Positions 1 through 5,833 of a stretch of 20,591 bases of DNA are shown here, one piece after another; within the stretch, counting starts at the first letter, position 1, and each line of letters begins with the position of its first letter. Origin of the DNA: a bacterium (GTDB lineage Bacteria > Patescibacteriota > Minisyncoccia > Minisyncoccales > MHMH01); the NCBI GenBank assembly GCA_030648815.1, contig JAUSHA010000063.1, positions 1 to 20,591 of the forward strand, written 5' to 3'. A model generated the notes under the pieces. The model was not told the DNA's origin, did not search any database, and saw only the letters and a program-made list of their open reading frames with translations. The position numbers were made by a program, and so were the translations under genes.

Positions 1-1
1 A

Positions 2-1093
2 ATTGAAAATTTAAAATTGAAAATTATTGACCCCTTTGCTGGCGAAAATGACTTAAAAAATAAGATTATCCGAACGGTAGGTAAGCCCGAAGAGCGTTTT
101 AATGAAGATGCGTTGAGGATGATGAGGGCGGTTAGATTCGCTGCTACCCTTGGAGAAAAATGGAAAATCGAGTCAAAAACAGCCGAAGCCATTAAGAAGA
201 ATACTCCCTGGCTTCAGGCCATTTCAAAGGAGAGAATCAGGGACGAGTTTATGAAAATCATCGCTTCAGAAAGAGCGGCTGACGGTATTGAGCTTTTAAG
301 GGAGCTGGGATTGCTGAAATACATTATTCCGGAACTGGAAGAAGGCTATGGAGTTGGCCAAAATAAGCATCATATTTATAGCTGTTATGAGCATTCCGTA
401 CTTTCTTTGAAATACGCCGCCCAAAAGGGATTTAACGACCACGTGAAAATAGCCGCCCTGCTCCACGACATAGCCAAGCCCAGAGTCAAGCATGGCGAGG
501 GGCTTGATTCCACTTTCTATAATCATGAAGTAGTGGGAGCTAAAATGACCGTGGCGATATTGAGCAGATTGAAATTTTCCAATAAAGACGTTGAAAAAAT
601 AGCCAAGCTGGTCAGATATCACCTTTTCTATTATAATGTTGATGAAGTGACAGAATCCTCCGTAAGAAGGCTGGTCAGGCAAGTGGGTCCCGAAAGCATG
701 GAGGAATTGTTGCAAGTGAGAATGGCCGACAGAATCGGTTCCGGCGTTCCAAAGGCCGAGCCGTATAAATTGCGACATTTGAAATACGTCATTGAGAAGG
801 TTTCCAAGGATCCTATTTCCGCTAAGATGCTTAAGGTGAGCGGAAACGATATAATGTCGCAATTAAATGCGACACCGGGGCCGAAAATAGGACATTTACT
901 GGACATTTTATTGGGACATGTCATAAATGACCCTGGAAAGAACGAAAAGGCATGGCTACTGAAAGAGGTTGACAAGCTGGGCAATCTGGATGAAAAAGAG
1001 CTTAATGATTTAGCCGAAAAGGGACGCGAAGAACGGGATAAATTAGAGGTGAAAGAAGATAAGATGACCAAAGGTAAATATTGGGTTACCTAA
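2..1093 (+). CDS. cca: CCA-adding enzyme (tRNA nucleotidyltransferase), 5'-truncated by window edge
   Basis: Adds or repairs the 3' CCA of tRNAs. The frame is open from base 2, so the catalytic N-terminal nucleotidyltransferase half lies outside the window; the TTG at 17 is not a believable start. Visible first is the end of the catalytic domain with the family signature 'IIDPF.G..DL' and then 'RFNEDALRMMRAVRFA', the RNA/nucleotide-binding region of class II poly(A)polymerase/CCA enzymes. Next comes an HD-type domain (the 'HHIYSCYEHS' and 'ALLHDIAKP' blocks, roughly residues 115-160), as in bacterial CCA enzymes with a phosphohydrolase tail. The C-terminal 'GPKIG' motif is typical of these proteins. 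The gene lies just upstream of tRNA-Pro, which has no encoded CCA and so would need this enzyme. Family call is firm; the HD activity is not shown. Confidence 0.93.
   Translation: MENLKLKIIDPFAGENDLKNKIIRTVGKPEERFNEDALRMMRAVRFAATLGEKWKIESKTAEAIKKNTPWLQAISKERIRDEFMKIIASERAADGIELLRELGLLKYIIPELEEGYGVGQNKHHIYSCYEHSVLSLKYAAQKGFNDHVKIAALLHDIAKPRVKHGEGLDSTFYNHEVVGAKMTVAILSRLKFSNKDVEKIAKLVRYHLFYYNVDEVTESSVRRLVRQVGPESMEELLQVRMADRIGSGVPKAEPYKLRHLKYVIEKVSKDPISAKMLKVSGNDIMSQLNATPGPKIGHLLDILLGHVINDPGKNEKAWLLKEVDKLGNLDEKELNDLAEKGREERDKLEVKEDKMTKGKYWVT
855..874. repeat. Palindrome TGTCGCA-N6-TGCGACA inside cca
   Basis: A perfect 7-bp inverted repeat with a 6-base loop lies in frame near the end of cca. The same arms occur as a longer hairpin inside pyrD (6976-6999). 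The encoded residues (SQLNAT) lie where related proteins have an unrelated linker before the conserved GPKIG. It may be a small dispersed palindrome family or chance. Confidence 0.5.
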
Positions 1094-1130
1094 CATTGCG
1101 CCTCGGAAAATCCAGGACCCTCGCAATGTT
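1092..1130 (+). terminator. Hairpin after cca, possible weak terminator
   Basis: The 9-bp arms AACATTGCG and CGCAATGTT enclose a 21-base loop directly over and after the cca stop codon. Only a short T-run follows, so this may be a weak terminator or a processing hairpin before tRNA-Pro. Confidence 0.4.
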
Positions 1131-1143
1131 TTACATGAAACAT

Positions 1144-1214
1144 CGGGGGTTGGTTTAATGGTAGAATCTACGGTTCGGGACCGTAGGAAGAGAGTTCGAT
1201 TCTCTCACCCCCGA
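1144..1214 (+). tRNA. tRNA-Pro, anticodon CGG
   Basis: A full cloverleaf can be folded. Acceptor stem CGGGGGT/ACCCCCG has 7 perfect pairs. The D arm is GTTT/GAAT with an AATGGTA loop. Anticodon stem TACGG/CCGTA has loop TTCGGGA, giving anticodon CGG with U33 and G37. T stem GAGAG/CTCTC has loop TTCGATT. The discriminator is A1214. The C1-G72 pair together with A73 is the bacterial Pro identity set. The bases after A73 are AAT, so the 3' CCA is not encoded and must be added by the enzyme whose gene is directly upstream. Confidence 0.93.
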
Positions 1215-1240
1215 AATAATAATTTAAATAGTTGTACTCC

Positions 1241-1254
1241 CTGCCGATCGGCAG
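1241..1254. repeat. Short perfect palindrome CTGCCGATCGGCAG
   Basis: A 14-bp perfect palindrome lies between tRNA-Pro and the nuclease gene. It shares its CTGCC/GGCAG arms with the 21-bp element in nusA (9884-9904), and so may belong to the same family of CPR dispersed palindromes. Confidence 0.45.
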
Positions 1255-1279
1255 ACAGAAATTTTTAGTGCCACGGCAG

Positions 1280-2173
1280 TCAGTTATTCAGGAAATTTTT
1301 AAATTTTCCTTTTAGATTATCCTCTAAAAGATTTTTAGGATAGATATCCCAAGGATAGATCGCTATCAAAGAAATTTTATTTTTACGGCAAAGTTCTATT
1401 TTTTCTTTCATTGCCCGATTATATCTTGGGCTATCATTCGCTAAGCCAAAATACTCAACAAATGTTTTTCGATTTTTGATTGATATCGCCCAATCTGTTT
1501 TATGATGTGTATTTGGATATGGAGTATTTCGTTCATGAGGTACATTATTTTTAGCGAGCCAATTATCAATCAAAAGTTCTGAAATAGAATCGCAGAGGTG
1601 TCCATCCAGCGCTTTAGTATTTGTTCTTTTATACATTCGTTGACTATCCGAGCGATTTGGCTGGAGGTTAGCAGCAATAACGGCATTATTCCATGATCCG
1701 AAAAACTTCCTGCACGAATCGCTTTCTTTTATTTCCCGTCTTGCTGGCACCCTTCCCAGCTCTTGAGTTTTTACCTTAATAATATTTATAAGCTCTTGAA
1801 TAGTATACTTTGACTCCGCCCTACCCCTACATTTCATAGAGCAATATTTAGAATTACCAATACTTTTTTTAAATTGCTTGCCACAACTTAAGCAGGTTTT
1901 AAGCAGTGGTTTTCTTTTGGGATTTCGTCTGTTATTTACTATAGCGGCGCAAGAATGAGAACAATAATTATGTGGAGAAATTTGGTTTAAGGTTCTTTCT
2001 ATCGGCTTTCCGCAGTTTTCGCAAGGCAATACCCCTCTTTTTATTTTACTCATAGAAAGACAACTCGTGGAACAGTATTGCCTCCAATTCATTTTCACGG
2101 CTTCATTAAATTGTCTACTTTTTCGGAAAAATTCTTTTCCGCAAAACTCACATTTTATTTTTATCAGCTTCAT
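1280..2173 (-). CDS. Zinc-ribbon / HNH-associated-repeat / PD-(D/E)XK-like nuclease, homing-type
   Basis: Predicted DNA-binding endonuclease of 297 aa. Three successive CxxC...CxxxC zinc ribbons occupy residues 8-38, 51-75 and 94-115. Then comes one copy of the homing-endonuclease-associated repeat (about 122-172; 'ELGRVPARREI' followed by 'FFGSWNNAVIAANL'). The C-terminal domain (about 188-280) has the layout of a PD-(D/E)XK nuclease: E199 in 'SISELLIDNWL', D227 in 'TDWAI', E240 in 'FVEYFG', and a late 'YPWDI' strand. The usual Lys after the second acidic residue is replaced (E-Y-F), as in some homing-type variants of the fold. It is alone on the minus strand between tRNA-Pro and an orphan tRNA 3' end, a typical niche for a mobile endonuclease. 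No group I intron core was recognised. Domain calls come from motif memory; cleavage target unknown. Confidence 0.75.
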   Translation of the reverse strand: MKLIKIKCEFCGKEFFRKSRQFNEAVKMNWRQYCSTSCLSMSKIKRGVLPCENCGKPIERTLNQISPHNYCSHSCAAIVNNRRNPKRKPLLKTCLSCGKQFKKSIGNSKYCSMKCRGRAESKYTIQELINIIKVKTQELGRVPARREIKESDSCRKFFGSWNNAVIAANLQPNRSDSQRMYKRTNTKALDGHLCDSISELLIDNWLAKNNVPHERNTPYPNTHHKTDWAISIKNRKTFVEYFGLANDSPRYNRAMKEKIELCRKNKISLIAIYPWDIYPKNLLEDNLKGKFKNFLNN

Positions 2174-2180
2174 GTCGGAA

Positions 2181-2196
2181 AGAAGGTTGACCTTCT
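2181..2196 (-). promoter_or_regulatory. Palindrome in the leader of the nuclease gene
   Basis: AGAAGGTTGACCTTCT is a 7-bp inverted repeat with a 2-base centre. It ends 8 bases upstream of the nuclease ATG, where a ribosome-binding site would normally be, and no Shine-Dalgarno is visible. It could limit translation or be an operator. Confidence 0.35.
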
Positions 2197-2240
2197 AAAT
2201 TTTATATTATATTATTATACAATAAGATCATCTAAAATGG

Positions 2241-2279
2241 GAGGATTCAGCTCGGGTTCGATTCCCGGCTCCCCGACCA
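2241..2279 (+). pseudogene. Orphan 3' end of a Pro-like tRNA (T arm, acceptor strand, encoded CCA)
   Basis: The 3' part of a tRNA is plain: T arm TCGGG-TTCGATT-CCCGG at 2252-2268, acceptor strand CTCCCCG at 2269-2275, discriminator A2276 and an encoded CCA at 2277-2279. G72 with A73 again suggests a proline tRNA. No D arm or anticodon arm can be found upstream. The only complementary stretch, GGGAG at 2239-2243, would make five acceptor pairs but leaves no room for the missing arms. The sequence is therefore a partial tRNA: a remnant of insertion or recombination at a tRNA, an attachment-site half, or a tRNA-like 3' element. It is not the missing 3' exon of the upstream tRNA-Pro, which is complete. 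Confidence 0.7.
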
Positions 2280-4064
2280 ATGAATAACTTCGAAAGACAA
2301 CCAAAATTTGAAACAAAGCCCATTATTGAGCAAAAACCGTTTGAAAATCCGGCGGTGCAGTCGTTTTTCAAAAAATGGTGCGAGATTAACGATTCCATAG
2401 AGCCGGTAGTCTATCATAGTTTTGTTAAAGGAAGAGAACGCCTGACAAACATTCTTGAAAAGAGACCAGACGGCAAGCAAAATCTTTATATTCCCGATGA
2501 TTTGCAGCTATGGGAGATGGTTGAAGTTATGGAGGCGGTTGACCGCGATACTTTTAAAAAAAAGCCGGAAAGGCAGACGGAAAAAGTAGAAAAAATATTT
2601 GAATTAGGTAAAACATTTCGTAACGCAGGCGTATATATAGCCAAACGGCTAAATTCTATTGGACAAGGCAAAGAAATAGCAGGTGCTTTAGCCGAAGAAT
2701 TCTACAATTACGGCGAATCGCTCATCCATAGAGAAAAAGCAAAGAAAGAGGTCAGCATGAAGGAGATTGCTTCGGAAAATTTATCTTCTAAGGATACAAA
2801 AATTATTGATCGCTGGCTGGCCGGAGACGAGCTTTATGAGTCTCGTCAAAAAAGAGTTGAAAAATCTACTGAAGCCGACTCTGAAGAGGCAGAGCGGCAG
2901 AAAACCTTGGCGCAGTTTTTCCGTATTGCCCAAAAAGCATTTGAACTTGAACAAAAATCCGGAGTTCGCTCTGATTTCTTGCGTAAAATTGAACGGGCGA
3001 TGCAAAAACAGATTGAAACGCCAAAAAGAGAATTGGCGGGGTCTATTTTTCGCCGGGGCATGGAATTATTGCAGAGAAACATGCCTTTTGATACTTTGCC
3101 GGATTGGGTGAAAAGCTCTTGTTTGCACTGGCAGGACGGCGAAAAAACGCTTCGGGAAGCATTGCGGACAGATCAGCTTAAGTCTGAGCTTAAAAAGGTT
3201 CGGCAATCAGGCGATGTTGTAAAAATCGATAACAAAGAGCGCGAGATTGCCAACAGAATCCAATTAGCAGTGAGCAACTTTACATTCAAACCATCAGCGA
3301 ATAATCCATCGGAAATAGTAGTGAACTCAACCATTAACTGTGTTGGAGCATCAATGCTTGGGGGAGCTTTAATGCGGGAAGTCGGGCTTAATTATTTGGT
3401 AGGCGATGTGCCGGAACATTCTATTTTATTTTTAGTCACAAGTGATGGCCACGTGGAATGGCGGGATATGTTGAACAGTCAGTTTAACGAAAATTTGACC
3501 GATGAGATGATTGTTGGCAATAAAAAAGACGGCTCGCCCATTACGGTAACAGATATTATTGCTTTCAGCCAAAAGCCCAAACCGGAAGGATTAATGCTTG
3601 ACATTAAAAGTGAAAAATACAGAGATAAGCTTCCCTGGGTTAAAGAAGGACAAAGGCAATATATAACCTTGTTTGAACCGGAATACGGCCAAAAAATCCA
3701 AGTATTAAATAATACTGGCGAAGTCCTTTCTAGTCTTGGCCACAACGAGGAAGCAATTGAGGCGTATCGTCAAGTAATTACCCTTGATCCAAAATTTGCT
3801 TATCCCTATAATAACTTGGGCAATGCTCTTGGAAGGCTCGGTCGCAATGAAGAAGCAATTAAGTCATACCGCGAAGCAATTGCCCTTGATCCAGAGTACA
3901 ATAATCCTCACTACAACTTGGGCATCGCCTTTAGAAATCTTGGCCGCAACGAGGAAGCAATTAAAGAGTACCAAAAATACATCGAACTATCTGACAAGCA
4001 AAAAGACGCTTATTGGATAGAACGGGTAGAGAAAATAATCGCGAAATTAGAAAATAAAAAATAA
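2280..4064 (+). CDS. Transglutaminase-like domain protein with C-terminal TPR repeats
   Basis: A 594-aa protein with no signal peptide, so probably cytoplasmic. Residues 1-330 are charged and helical with no recognised domain. A short core follows with the order expected of a papain/transglutaminase-like triad: C354 in 'TINCVGASML', H380 in 'VPEHSILFL', D396 in 'WRDML'. From about 475 to 570 there are three tetratricopeptide repeats ('GRNEEAIKSYREAIALDPE' type), usually a protein-interaction platform. Similar Cys-His-Asp plus TPR proteins are, to my memory, frequent in CPR genomes and uncharacterised. The ATG begins at the base after the CCA of the tRNA fragment, with no Shine-Dalgarno, so the start is not certain. 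A 3-bp gap links it to the next, membrane-anchored gene. Enzymatic activity is inferred from the triad only. Confidence 0.72.
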   Translation: MNNFERQPKFETKPIIEQKPFENPAVQSFFKKWCEINDSIEPVVYHSFVKGRERLTNILEKRPDGKQNLYIPDDLQLWEMVEVMEAVDRDTFKKKPERQTEKVEKIFELGKTFRNAGVYIAKRLNSIGQGKEIAGALAEEFYNYGESLIHREKAKKEVSMKEIASENLSSKDTKIIDRWLAGDELYESRQKRVEKSTEADSEEAERQKTLAQFFRIAQKAFELEQKSGVRSDFLRKIERAMQKQIETPKRELAGSIFRRGMELLQRNMPFDTLPDWVKSSCLHWQDGEKTLREALRTDQLKSELKKVRQSGDVVKIDNKEREIANRIQLAVSNFTFKPSANNPSEIVVNSTINCVGASMLGGALMREVGLNYLVGDVPEHSILFLVTSDGHVEWRDMLNSQFNENLTDEMIVGNKKDGSPITVTDIIAFSQKPKPEGLMLDIKSEKYRDKLPWVKEGQRQYITLFEPEYGQKIQVLNNTGEVLSSLGHNEEAIEAYRQVITLDPKFAYPYNNLGNALGRLGRNEEAIKSYREAIALDPEYNNPHYNLGIAFRNLGRNEEAIKEYQKYIELSDKQKDAYWIERVEKIIAKLENKK

Positions 4065-4067
4065 ATT

Positions 4068-4619
4068 ATGCGCCAACAAAGAGGACAAATTCATATTATT
4101 CTTTTGGTATTATTGATACTCGGCTTTATTCTATACATCAATTTTTCGGACAGGTCGCTTTTGAAATTTGTTCTGCCATCGTCTTCTCCCGTCAAATCAA
4201 CTCCAGCGCCAAGACAATTAACACCCGGTGTTTCTCCGTCAACACCTTCTCCGTCAACACCGAGTGTCGCCACTCCGGCTCCGGTTGCTCCCCCAGTCGT
4301 CATTCCCCAACCGACGGTAGATACAACGCCGCCGGTGATCAGTAATTTTTCTCATCAAGGCGATGTTCTTCCTTCGGGAACCAGAGAGGCGGTCATTAGT
4401 GTTTCTACGGATGAGCCTGCCTCATGCAAGTACACCGCAAATCCCGAATCATCATCATACAGTTCAATGCCGTGGTATGATCAAACGGGAAGGTTCCATG
4501 TGAAAACAATCACGGGACTAAGAGACGGCGGGTCGTACGAGTTTTTTGTCCGCTGTCAGGATTTCAATGGTAATATTAATACCGGCAGTTATTTAATAAG
4601 CTTTAAGATCCAACCATAA
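4068..4619 (+). CDS. Membrane-anchored extracellular protein with Pro/Ser/Thr linker and FN3-like domain
   Basis: Predicted surface protein of 183 aa. One hydrophobic segment (about residues 9-24, after 'RQQRGQIHI') acts as signal anchor. A linker of about 50 residues rich in Pro, Ser and Thr (SPSTPSPSTPS) spans the envelope. The C-terminal 100 residues (from 'DTTPPVISNF') look like an immunoglobulin/fibronectin-III type beta sandwich, with 'GLRDGGSYEFFVRCQDFNGN' matching the late strands of such domains. Two cysteines (in 'ASCKY' and 'VRCQD') could form a disulphide outside the cell. It follows the TPR protein by 3 bp and precedes the next gene by 5 bp, so the three are probably cotranscribed. 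The N-terminal 'GQIHI' anchor recurs in many Parcubacteria proteins; function unknown. Confidence 0.7.
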   Translation: MRQQRGQIHIILLVLLILGFILYINFSDRSLLKFVLPSSSPVKSTPAPRQLTPGVSPSTPSPSTPSVATPAPVAPPVVIPQPTVDTTPPVISNFSHQGDVLPSGTREAVISVSTDEPASCKYTANPESSSYSSMPWYDQTGRFHVKTITGLRDGGSYEFFVRCQDFNGNINTGSYLISFKIQP

Positions 4620-4624
4620 TTAAA

Positions 4625-4921
4625 ATGAGGATTATCTTAAAATTTTCTGGCAGTGTTTATAATCTGATGCGTCAATCGGGTTATCACCCGCATGAGACAG
4701 AGAGAGAAAAAGACGGAGAATCGTCGTTTGTCCGTCGTTTGGGTTCTGCGGATTATCCCCGCTTTCATGTTTATGTTTCACGTGGGACCGAGGAAGTAAT
4801 AATAAATCTACACCTAGACCAGAAAAAACCGATATACAAAGGCACGAGCGCGCACAGCGGAGAATACGACGGCGAGCTGGTAGAAAGAGAAGCCGAGAGG
4901 ATTAAACAAATGTCAGCTTAA
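4625..4921 (+). CDS. Small conserved CPR-type hypothetical protein
   Basis: A 98-aa soluble protein of unknown function. Its second half ('INLHLDQKKPIYKG', 'AHSGEYDGELVE', 'EAERIKQM') matches a short conserved family that I recall being widespread and syntenically free in Parcubacteria, with no assigned role. No signal peptide, zinc site or catalytic motif is visible. The gene follows the FN3-like gene by 5 bp and ends 7 bp before tRNA-Ala, so the tRNA may be processed from the same transcript. The reading frame is well supported by its complete length and by lying in line with the operon. Confidence 0.65.
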   Translation: MRIILKFSGSVYNLMRQSGYHPHETEREKDGESSFVRRLGSADYPRFHVYVSRGTEEVIINLHLDQKKPIYKGTSAHSGEYDGELVEREAERIKQMSA

Positions 4922-4928
4922 AATATAA

Positions 4929-4999
4929 GGGCCTGTAGTAAAACGGCATTACGCAGCATTCGCATTGCTGAGGTCCGGGTCCAATTCCCGGCAGGTCCA
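4929..4999 (+). tRNA. tRNA-Ala, anticodon CGC
   Basis: A complete cloverleaf folds. Acceptor GGGCCTG/CAGGTCC includes G3:U70, the alanine identity pair. D stem GTAA/TTAC is perfect. Anticodon stem CAGCA/TGCTG has loop TTCGCAT, giving anticodon CGC with U33. T stem is CCGGG/CCCGG and the discriminator is A4999. No CCA is encoded (CTC follows). The T loop reads TCCAATT, so position 55 is C where nearly all tRNAs have U (pseudouridine-55). Confidence 0.92.
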
Positions 5000-5119
5000 C
5001 TCGACTCACCCCTCGCATTAGCGAGGGGTTCGCTCGTGGTAAACCACCAATAATTGATGTGGTATTTTATAATATGTGAGTCGAGTGCCCTGAGCGAGCA
5101 TAGCGAGTCGAACGGGCAC
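4998..5119. repeat. Nested inverted-repeat spacer after tRNA-Ala (REP-like)
   Basis: Three palindromic structures fill this non-coding stretch. Outer arms CACTCGACTCAC (4998-5009) and GTGAGTCGAGTG (5076-5087) are perfect 12-bp inverted repeats, the left one starting at the tRNA 3' end. Inside is an 8-bp hairpin CCCCTCGC-ATTA-GCGAGGGG (5009-5028). To the right, GTGCCC/GGGCAC (5085-5119) enclose TGAGCGAGCATAGCGAG. The last resembles 'CCTGAGCG..GTCGAA.GG' REP-like elements that I recall from many bacterial and CPR genomes. No open frame of note is present. Confidence 0.6.
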
Positions 5120-5135
5120 CGCTCTAATAATAGAT

Positions 5136-5408
5136 ATGCCGTTCGTTTATATTGCACAGAATAACAATAATAAACTTTATATTGGTGTCTCTAAGCATCC
5201 ATATTTTCGGCTGAAAGAACACAACACAACACAAGACGAGGATCAGTATTTACAAAATCTGGAAATTTTAAGGTTGTTTTTCGAGAAGAACATCAGACAC
5301 TCTCAGAAGCCAGAAAAAGAGAAATACAAATTAAAAAATGGCGGAGAGATAAAAAAGAATTGTTGGTTGAAAGATATCAGAAAGGATTATCTACCAAGAT
5401 ATAAGTAA
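5136..5408 (+). pseudogene. GIY-YIG endonuclease gene, frameshifted by a (CACAA)3 tandem repeat
   Basis: The start codes for a GIY-YIG nuclease: 'FVYIAQ', then 'KLYIGVS' and 'RLKEHN'. After that the zero frame (90 codons, stop 5406-5408) loses the family pattern. In the +2 frame the sequence continues as 'RRGSVFTKSGNFKVVF', then 'EARKREIQIKKWRRDKKE' and 'YQKGLSTKI', the expected second half, stopping at 5402-5404. The break lies at 5220-5234, exactly three tandem copies of CACAA. Removing one 5-bp unit joins the frames into an 87-aa protein reading 'KEHNTRRGSVFTK' across the junction. The gene is therefore off in this sequence: a fresh slippage mutation, a phase-variable state or an assembly error. 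Such small GIY-YIG proteins are common in CPR; role unknown. No Shine-Dalgarno is seen. Confidence 0.85.
5220..5234 (+). repeat. Pentanucleotide tandem repeat (CACAA)x3
   Basis: Three perfect copies of CACAA lie inside the GIY-YIG gene at the point where its reading frame breaks. Two copies would keep the gene in frame; three do not. Confidence 0.9.
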
Positions 5409-5447
5409 AAAGTCCAAGAGCTTTGAGGACTTGGACTTTTATTTTTA
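5408..5447. terminator. Bidirectional intrinsic terminator
   Basis: Arms AAAAGTCCAAG (5408-5418) and CTTGGACTTTT (5430-5440) pair over 11 bp with an 11-base loop; a T-rich tail follows on the plus strand and an A-rich flank gives a T tract on the minus strand. It separates the convergent GIY-YIG gene and the minus-strand gene at 5445. Confidence 0.85.
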
Positions 5448-5726
5448 TAAGTTATCAAGATTCAGCCCGTCGATGAATTTGGCGAATGCGCCGGGTATGT
5501 TAGGCGCGGGCGTCTCGCATTTTTCTTCTACTCCTAAAGCCAATCTCGCAATTTCGGCCGCTTCTTCTTCGCTAATGACCCCGCTAAGTTCGAGGGCCTT
5601 AAGAAAACCAGCTAATTCAGAGATTGCGACGAGATATTGCAGGGCTAGCGAGGGTTTTTCTCTCGTTTTACGGCACACTTGAGCTAATTTCTTCCCAATT
5701 TCTAAAAGTGCCTCTTTATTGCACAT
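5445..5726 (-). CDS. Small hypothetical helical protein
   Basis: A 93-aa protein that I do not recognise. It is mostly alpha-helical and acidic, with 'SGVISEEEAAEIARLALGVEEK' in the middle and a less ordered Pro-containing C-terminus; no transmembrane segment or catalytic motif is visible. Two cysteines near the N-terminus (C2, C18) and one at about 70 do not form a metal motif. The start is well supported: an AAGGAGGA Shine-Dalgarno lies a few bases upstream of the ATG, and a promoter (TTGACT, 17 bp, TATGCT) faces it. The gene is transcribed divergently from the PHP phosphoesterase gene and ends in a shared terminator. Confidence 0.7.
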   Translation of the reverse strand: MCNKEALLEIGKKLAQVCRKTREKPSLALQYLVAISELAGFLKALELSGVISEEEAAEIARLALGVEEKCETPAPNIPGAFAKFIDGLNLDNL

Positions 5727-5755
5727 ATCTTCCTCCTTCTGTTGAAGATACAGCC

Positions 5756-5784
5756 AGCATATATCAATTTGACAATTAAGTCAA
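5756..5784 (-). promoter_or_regulatory. Sigma70-type promoter for the minus-strand gene at 5445-5726
   Basis: On the minus strand, TTGACT (5784-5779) is followed after 17 bp by TATGCT (5761-5756). It overlaps the opposing promoter; the two -35 boxes form the palindrome TTGAC-N6-GTCAA. Confidence 0.6.
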
Positions 5785-5796
5785 GTGCTTTATAAT
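5769..5796 (+). promoter_or_regulatory. Consensus sigma70-type promoter for the PHP gene
   Basis: TTGACA (5769-5774), a 16-bp spacer and TATAAT (5791-5796) match both consensus boxes perfectly. The predicted transcript starts about 30 bp before the AAGGAGG Shine-Dalgarno of the PHP gene. Confidence 0.85.
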
Positions 5797-5833
5797 CCAC
5801 AAGTGGCTCTTTAATAAGCGAAGGAGGCAGGAA

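Noticed and set aside
1144..2279. Split tRNA-Pro with the nuclease inside an intron
   Set aside because: The tRNA at 1144-1214 is complete with perfect acceptor pairing, its 5' strand pairs imperfectly with the 2269-2275 strand, and no group I intron core was recognised.
5136..5408. Zero-frame C-terminus of the GIY-YIG gene as a true alternative protein end
   Set aside because: The +2 frame carries the conserved family C-terminus, while the zero frame beyond the repeat has no family resemblance.
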